64,000 nucleotides of DNA from Rhabditoides inermis (Eukaryota > Nematoda > Chromadorea > Rhabditida > Rhabditidae). The number at the start of each line of letters is the position of its first letter. Within the stretch, counting starts at the first letter, position 1. The translations under genes and the position numbers were made by a program. The notes beneath the pieces are model-generated. The model did not search any database. It saw only the letters and a list, made by a program, of their open reading frames with translations, and had not been told where the DNA came from. The stretch spans positions 43,501 to 107,500 of the forward strand of contig CAWZYM010000008.1 in the NCBI GenBank assembly GCA_963966185.1. Reading direction: 5' to 3'. This document shows, piece by piece, positions 58,501-64,000 of this stretch.

Positions 58501-61500
58501 TGCTAGAATGTATTATTATTGACACCACGTAAATATTGTACTCGTACTTTTTAAGGAAGCGTTTGCTAATCCAGCATATCCACCCGACTAAAATGAAAGA
58601 AAATAGATATAGAAGAGTGATTGTCACAGTAATGGGGCGAAAGCGAGTGTTACTGATCTCCGGAAATACTCGACAACTGAAGTGGGAAATTGTTTGGCCG
58701 TAGGTTGTGGCACTACAATACCTCATGAGCTTCACGGAAAAGTCACCGTAATCCTCTGGTTGAAGAGCATACATGGAAAGAGATATAGTCACACCAACCT
58801 TAAAGTCATTCATAATATCATCGTATAGCTATTTTCCTTAAAATAGCTCACCTGCAATACGAGTAGAGTAACTAGCACACACTTGGCTAGCAGTCCATTT
58901 TGTTCGTAGTTTTTATATCCATGACAATGTGCGATGAGTGTCAATGCAATTATGCGTTCAATTGTAGCAACGCTTGAAAACACACATGGACACATGTAGC
59001 GAATGTGGCACTCACAGCATACATAGTGGCATCCCGAACAAAGTGGCTTTCAATAGCATTTGAATAGGATAGCAGAATGACTGGCTGACAGCCGCGCAAG
59101 GGCTCAATCGAGCATTTAGAAATTGATGAACCTGTAAAATAAGTTTGTTAATCAAAGTCTTAAAAGGTCACAATATTAATCACGTAGTTTCTCAAGAAGA
59201 AAAACAACCCGATTCTTAGAGGAGAGCGCCAAGTTTTTTTTGACAGGTATAATTCTGAATGTGTGTAAATGATACCTCCATAATAATTATCACGAGTGAA
59301 TGCATTATAGAGTAGACAAAAAATACGTGAGTGAATGCCTTGAAAAACATGTCATTATTTACAGACAATGAAATATATGCGCAATATATGCGCACTTTGT
59401 AGTTTGGATGTCCTATTGCGACGGTGCTGTATGTGCGCAGATATAATACGAAACATATTATGGGAACAACGGAAACTGTTATTTGAATAAATTGAGATAT
59501 GGGATAGATCCACTGATTATTCATATCCCACGCAGCCGTACACATATCAGCTTCGTCCATTACTGTAGGTCGTTTCTAAACATTTAAATATTTGTAAAAT
59601 GCATGAGTGTGAAAATGCACGGTCTAGATAATACACGTTCGCGTAAATAATAATAATATGGGTGAGCTTATTGAAATACGAAATGCACTCACTCAATAAC
59701 TCAAAAAGCTGTTTTCCCCCAAATAAAGATAGATTTAGCAATCAGGGATTTATTGTTGCACACGTTAAAATATGACATAAAAAGCACCGTCAAACAGTTT
59801 CTCTCCAATTCATCAAATAAAACCACGCATACGCATACGCATTCTACACATGCATAAGAATAACCATAATAAGAGAAACTGTGGTGTTAGATCGGTTGGC
59901 TAATGCGGCAAGGCGGTACGGAGCGTACTTGGAATTTTTAGATAATGTAAGGAGGCATACTCGTTATGTATTATCACCAGGCATATTAAATTTTGAGGGG
60001 GTGAACTGTGAACAGAATAAACGCGATGTCAAGAAAACGTAAAGAAAGTTATTTTTCGCGTTAATACGAATTATTGAGTGCGAAAGCGAACAGAATTTTT
60101 CTCGCAAATTGTATATATGTGCGTGTCTGTAATAGGAACAGGGAAGGGCCAAACGCTATGACTAATGTCTGTTTTTCATGTCTGGAACGTTTGCCTGGAT
60201 TATCCTTGTGAGTTGAGTAGCTAAATGGATGCCAGTGTTCTTAGGGAAAGCTGGTGAACTGCCATGAACATTATCAAACAAATTACCACCATGTAAGCAA
60301 CAACAAACTACACATACACAAGTATGAAAATTTCTCAGTGCATTTGTAGAATTGAGTTGTGAGCTGAGATTTAAAAGGACGATAGAGGAGTGTTAGTAGA
60401 TACTAGCTTAATGACTAGACGTCGATATGTGTATTTCGTTTGATGTACACTGTCAAGCCATGACAGCAACTTTTCTCATTTACATAGTATTGGAATTTGG
60501 AAATGTTCGAATAAGAGAATGGTTTAACAACAACAACAGTAATGAATTTTTGCGGCGGCACATAAATTTGAATGGCATTTGTCAATGAACTAGTCTTCGT
60601 ATTCTCAATCGCAAACCGTCATGTTTCGGAGAGGTGAGTATTTCTGTACAGAAAGTAATCAATCACTGCATTTTGTGGTTATAGTAATCGTTTTTGTTCC
60701 TTTCTCGACCGTCTACTATCTACTATCTGGACTCTGGACCGCTCACCGCTTGAAATATCTTCAGATTAATATTTCTTATAGTATTTATATAGAATGAGAG
60801 ACTGTGATAGTTAGCTACCGAGTCGCATCTAAGTAGTATTATTTAGAAGGACATTGCTAGCTGTATCAAGTCAGACATCTGTAAAGTTTATTGCCGTTGA
60901 AAGCTCATGAACGGAACATATTGCAGAGTGAAATATCGTAAAAAGTAGAACGGTAACATGATTGGCAGATTGAAACACACTGACCAAGTTAAATTAAAAA
61001 GTGTTGCAAACAGGTGAATTGATTTAATGTCATTCCTTGAACGAATTTAAAATCGAATGCAATATTTTTTTCTGAAAGAAAACGAAATAGCAAACTTGTT
61101 GAGACTACCCTCACAATTGTCCTCGAAACATCATCGAAACGCGGTTGTACAAATTCCTAGAAAAAATAAAGTTGCTGTTTTCGACTGACTACATGGGGGA
61201 TTCAGTTCCGGGTTCTGAGGCTTGTTTTATGACATGCACATGTTAGTGATGTCAAGTCGTCTTAGACACAGTTCGAGTCAGTGCTAATTGCTATAGATCA
61301 TCTTTCAGAATTATTAGGAAATTATTTATTTTAAAGACGTAGTTTTTCCAGTGGTTGTTTATTTCAAAAATTCTAATATTACGTTGAAAGCAAATGCTAT
61401 ACGAAAATTTGGTTTGTCTAAAACAGTTTGTTCTGGGACATTACCGGTAATAATCTTTATTTACATTAACTAGTTTATAGATAAATATGCAAAGTGAACA

Positions 61501-61743
61501 TGTGCTAGGCTAAGACAGTAAATATAAATATCATCTGAAATTGCTAGTAAAACAAACTAGTGTTCGCTGAGGTAGAAAAATTCGTTCAAAGAGGAAGAAG
61601 AACAAAACGTGTGCGACATTATAGATGATTGTGTCGAGTGGCGGAAATGAATGCGATAGTTTCAGGTGAAGCGTGTGTATCTTTTCACCGTCGCATCCTT
61701 TCCCCTGCTCATCGTATGGCTACAGGCTAGAAAGTGCGTGTGA
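52543..61743 (+). CDS. AGPAT5: AGPAT5-like lysophospholipid acyltransferase
   Basis: Eleven exons in phase: 52543-52683, 52832-52906, 53184-53262, 53551-53675, 54233-54357, 54669-54726, 55371-55489, 55693-55798, 56135-56196, 57165-57303 and 61666-61743. Acyltransferase block I is ANHQSNVDW (HX4D, split by an intron after NHQSN). The acceptor-binding block is GYIYVRR, and block III is VFPEGTR. The order and the downstream DVTVAYGQTQ, IHLHVRRIPI and ELRSWLLGRFTEKDR match the AGPAT3/4/5-type proteins, closest to AGPAT5. It acylates lysophosphatidic acid or related lysolipids in membranes. The C-terminus has hydrophobic segments, TAAFVAAIVAPWFVPE and VYLFTVASFPLLIVWLQ. The last intron is 4.4 kb and contains a complete antisense gene. 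A second possible last exon lies at 62843-62890. Confidence 0.88.
53799..53861. repeat. Perfect 27-bp hairpin in an intron
   Basis: Arms 53801-53827 and 53833-53859 are exact complements separated by CTTGT. Arm core: GATGCATACGTGTTGTTGG. It lies in intron 4 of the acyltransferase gene. It could fold as RNA but nothing else marks it as a microRNA. Confidence 0.85.
53885..53975 (+). repeat. Dispersed repeat, GTGCTACTTGATTCGAGATA family
   Basis: Copy with GTATTACTGTATTTTACCGT, ACCGTAATTTACGTAATAG and GTGCTACTTGATTCGAGATA, ending in an (ATGATT)-like tail. Confidence 0.65.
54988..55090 (-). mobile_element. SINE body fragment without tRNA head
   Basis: Matches the body of the SINE at 17407-17590 in reverse orientation: CTATAGTGGAC, ATGAGTTTCAC, CATGAGAGACATT and GTTAGATAAAG. 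The tRNA-like head is missing. Confidence 0.6.
56659..56840 (-). mobile_element. tRNA-derived SINE, near full length
   Basis: On the minus strand it starts GTCCACGTGGCGCAGTGG, with an anticodon-loop-like TTGGCAA and B-box GGGTTCGACCC. The acceptor end TGGGTATCCAC pairs with GTCCACG-type bases. The body shared with 17407-17590 follows. Better preserved than that copy. It sits between two halves of a local direct duplication in an acyltransferase intron. Confidence 0.75.
57892..59560 (-). CDS. SRA/SRAB-like chemoreceptor GPCR
   Basis: Six exons in phase: 59276-59560, 59016-59131, 58852-58972, 58454-58798, 58253-58386 and 57892-58035. Readable helices: QFIQITVSVVPIICFVLYLR then HPNYKVRIYCAYI, FFVYSIMHSLVIIIMEVH, and SFCYPIQMLLKATLFGMPLC. 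Then come MLVATIERIIALTLIA, a following loop with GYKNYEQNG, CVLVTLLVLQVGVTISLSMY, ITVTITLLYLFSFILVGW, SCYLFFVFHIFFGILVEH and WTSAVTPLHLIYVLRR. The ER after helix 3 followed by NYExNG, and KRFEFQYRILSSEFRE before helix 6, are hallmarks of the nematode SRA/SRAB/SRE receptors. Length (about 380 residues) fits. It is expected in chemosensory neurons. It lies wholly inside the last intron of the acyltransferase gene, on the opposite strand. Confidence 0.85.
59570..61665. other. Intronic AT-rich DNA, no gene seen
   Basis: Upstream of the nested receptor and still inside the acyltransferase last intron. A stretch ATGTTTCGGAGAGGTGAGT near 60622 looks like a start exon with a donor, but no partner exon was found. 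Confidence 0.5.
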
Positions 61744-62467
61744 GTATCGATTAGTTATCGATTGGACTGCTAGCAGATTCGTAGCTAAGAAGCGTGTATG
61801 ATAATAGAGGGTAGAAAGTGCCTTGTGTCCTACGTTTCTCAGACCAAATAGATAGCATATTTGGCAGATTAGTGTTCGAACTAGTGTTGATGTTGAGTGT
61901 TATGTTGTTGTTGAGGAGAGATTGTTGCAATTCCTTATGTTTATTCAAAATACGACTGTTATGAACAAATATTGTCACAGTGTTTACTTACCCCTGTAAA
62001 TCTGATTTGATACTGGAACTGTTGACTTTGCGTGTTTTTTTTGTAACAGAGCTATCATCAATCACTAGAAGTTGTGACAAGACCTCGTGTAATGTTGATG
62101 GAAAAGAGGGTGTGGGGGAAAGAACACTGACAATCTACTCTTTTACGACCCCTCTGACCGGAGTGACCCCAGGTGAGTTGACATGGCGACAAATTTATGA
62201 TTGGTGACTGTGTAATCCGTTTTCGATTCCAAAGCTTTCTACAGTAAGGACGCGGTTGTTCGCTCGTTTTTTTCCCTGTCTGCTCGATTTCCAAAAGTCC
62301 CTTACAGTAAGCACACGCTTGTCTTTTGGGACGCCATGTGTTCGTTCTCCTTTGAGGTGTGCATTAGAGCGTGAACCGGGCCCTCATTCATGTAGACATT
62401 GCATCGCTTCCGCTCTTCCCCTCCTCTCTCTCATGCCGCCTCCCTTCCCATGAGGCACATCCGGTGT

Positions 62468-62503
<36 letters not shown>

Positions 62504-63308
62504 GGCTAATGGTCGAGTCATCTCGGCGCGCTCTGTGCGGTAACCATATTAGGAGCACACTGTAATTGAGCGACGCACCCGCCCCCCCCGGCAGACGGTT
62601 GGAAGCTTTTCGGCTTTTTGAATCGTATTGAGATTGGGTGGTGTTCGCTGTCTTTGAAGCAATCAATTATAGTTATAACAATGTTTATTTTTTATCTGAA
62701 ATTGCTAGTAAAACAAAGTGTTTGCTGAAGAGAAAATTCTTTCAAAAAGGAAGAAGAACTGAAGAACAGAACGTGTGCGAGAGTGGCGGAAATGAACGGA
62801 AATGAAAATATAGAGTGGCGGAAATGAATGCGATTGTTTCAGGTGAAGCGTATACTGGGTTTGGTTTGGTGTACGTATTTTGAGAATTGAGCAAAAACAA
62901 TTATAGTTATAACAATGTTTATTTTTCGGATACTTTTGATATACAATGTACACGGACGGTGAACGGACGAAACGATCAATCAATCATATTGGCTGCTGCT
63001 TTGTGAATGCAATGTGTGTGTAGAGATGGGATGGACAGGGTTGCAGAACGAATGAGAGAGAGAGGCCAAAACAACAACACATAGAATACATGCAAGTGCA
63101 ATTCGCGCGAGAGAGGAATAAGTGGCGGACGTTCGATTCAAGTGCGAGTATATATGTATATGGTATGCAATAATGCAATGTATCTCTATGGACTACGACG
63201 TATATCACATGTGTGCGCGCAATTTCGAAAAGTACAATTGGTCTGAACGGGGCGCCACCGAAGCTCTGCTGGAAGGGTGTGGAGAGAGTGGGGAGAGGAG
63301 TGTCTCCC
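61744..63308. other. 3' region with a duplicated acceptor
   Basis: Contains an exon-like stretch at 62055-62172 (CAG acceptor, GTGAG donor), open in one frame through LTIYSFTTPLTGVTP, with no known similarity. It also has a (GA)n tract at 62470-62500 and the second copy of the acyltransferase last-exon acceptor at 62690-62890. Confidence 0.45.
62690..62890 (+). repeat. Duplicated last-exon acceptor of the acyltransferase
   Basis: Bases 62690-62852 repeat 61536-61675 with changes: GAAATTGCTAGTAAAACAAA, GGAAGAAGAAC, GTGGCGGAAATGAATGCGAT and TTTCAGGTGAAGCGT. After the copied acceptor the frame reads VKRILGLVWCTYFEN and stops at 62888-62890, so it could serve as an alternative last exon. Confidence 0.6.
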
Positions 63309-63425
63309 TCATTCGCTGCACGACGGTGACGATAGATCGGATGCGTGGAGGTGCGGCGAGTATTCTTGGAAGGGCTGCTGCTGCGGCGGCGGCGGCGGCA
63401 TCGCGTACCCGAGCTCGGTGTAGTT
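63309..63425 (-). CDS. Terminal exon of an unknown gene
   Basis: Acceptor CATTGCAG, then 38 codons reading NYTELGYAMPPPPPQQQ and FQEYSPHLHASDLSSPSCSE to a stop. The Pro/Gln-rich, Ser-rich ending resembles C-termini of transcription factors, but no domain is present to name it. Upstream exons would lie to the right. A possible one at about 63820-63945 (minus) is not in a convincing frame. Confidence 0.4.
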   Translation of the reverse strand, partial: NYTELGYAMPPPPPQQQPFQEYSPHLHASDLSSPSCSE

Positions 63426-64000
63426 CTGCAATGACTACGGTAAGTGTACTGTATTTTGTAAGTTGCTACTGTGACTTCGAGTAGGTGTAGTTCGTGTAAG
63501 TATACGGTATTACTACTGTATTCTTGAGTTGGCGTAGTTCTGTACGTAGTATAATGTAAGTTGTTACTGTACCCTTGAGTCGATTTAGTTCTGTAAGTGT
63601 ATGGCTACTGTAAGTATACTTTAAGTTGCTACTGTGACCTCGTGTGTTTGTGTTTTGGATGATCGCCCGATTAGCGGGATTGGATTGCATCACATATGCT
63701 GCTGCGCGAATGTCGAGTGCCTTTCCGCATATGTGTCAGATGTGATAGATAAAGTGCGAAGAAGAAGCGGATACTCTTTGTTCGTGTGGATGATCGATCA
63801 AGTGTGTGTGTGTGTACGCTCCCTCCGCCGAAAATGCAGGTGGCACGAGATGAAGGGGCGCAGACCGCCCAGGTGTCTTGAAACATCCGACCACCCAGGC
63901 ACGCCGCTGCGCTCTCTCGATCGCCACGGCTCTCTAGCAGGTGTCTGCACTGCACAGTTGTCGCATACACACACGAATGAGGCCCTATCACTCTACCTGG
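63426..64000. other. No clear gene
   Basis: Repeats of GTAGTTCTGTAAGT-type sequence at 63420-63650 and a GC-rich exon-like patch at 63820-63945 on the minus strand. Nothing can be assigned. Confidence 0.4.

Noticed and set aside
60595..60650. A start exon (ATGTTTCGGAGAG with GTGAGT donor)
   Set aside because: No downstream exon in phase was found; a chance match is likely.

Overview
This window is nuclear DNA of an animal, most likely a nematode. The introns are typically short with TTTCAG-type 3' ends. A seven-transmembrane receptor at 57892-59560 has the hallmarks of the nematode SRA/SRAB/SRE chemoreceptor group. The gene set is invertebrate: GH18 chitinases with peritrophin-type chitin-binding domains, AP-2 and a Tat-SF1-like protein. 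Non-coding DNA is full of (GA)n/(CT)n tracts, small foldback elements, SINE-like copies and retroelement remnants. I cannot place the species.

Layout, left to right. 1-4948: a Bel/Pao-type LTR retrotransposon on the minus strand with a full gag but no pol. 5690-6270: spliced-looking fragments of a kinesin-5-like protein. About 6990-8990: a decayed Penelope-like retroelement (minus). 9223-11615: the N-terminal half of an Aa_trans amino-acid transporter (minus), ending at the retroelement. 14431-17699: an AP-2 (TFAP2) transcription factor (minus). 18155-20779: a coiled-coil/acidic protein ending in FDLNF repeats (plus). 21045-27070: a Tat-SF1/CUS2-like splicing factor (plus). 27283-29322: an unrecognised multi-exon gene (minus). 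29841-34963: hexokinase (minus). 37438-41556 and 42616-46704: two closely related chitinases in tail-to-tail orientation. 48608-49722 and 49924-51745: two CTR-family copper transporters in tandem (minus). 52543-61743: an AGPAT5-like acyltransferase (plus). Its 4.4-kb last intron contains the chemoreceptor on the opposite strand. 63309-63425: the terminal exon of a gene entering from the right (minus).

The genes do not form one pathway. The two local duplications (chitinases, copper transporters) and the divergent CTR/acyltransferase promoter are the main organisational themes. The most unusual general signal is that small pieces of exon edges, including splice sites, are copied into neighbouring introns. 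It is seen in the transporter, the Tat-SF1-like gene, hexokinase and the acyltransferase, where a second candidate last exon results. Perfect intronic palindromes and several unnamed foldback and SINE families go with it. All exon borders were read by eye from splice signals and reading phase; no similarity search was run.
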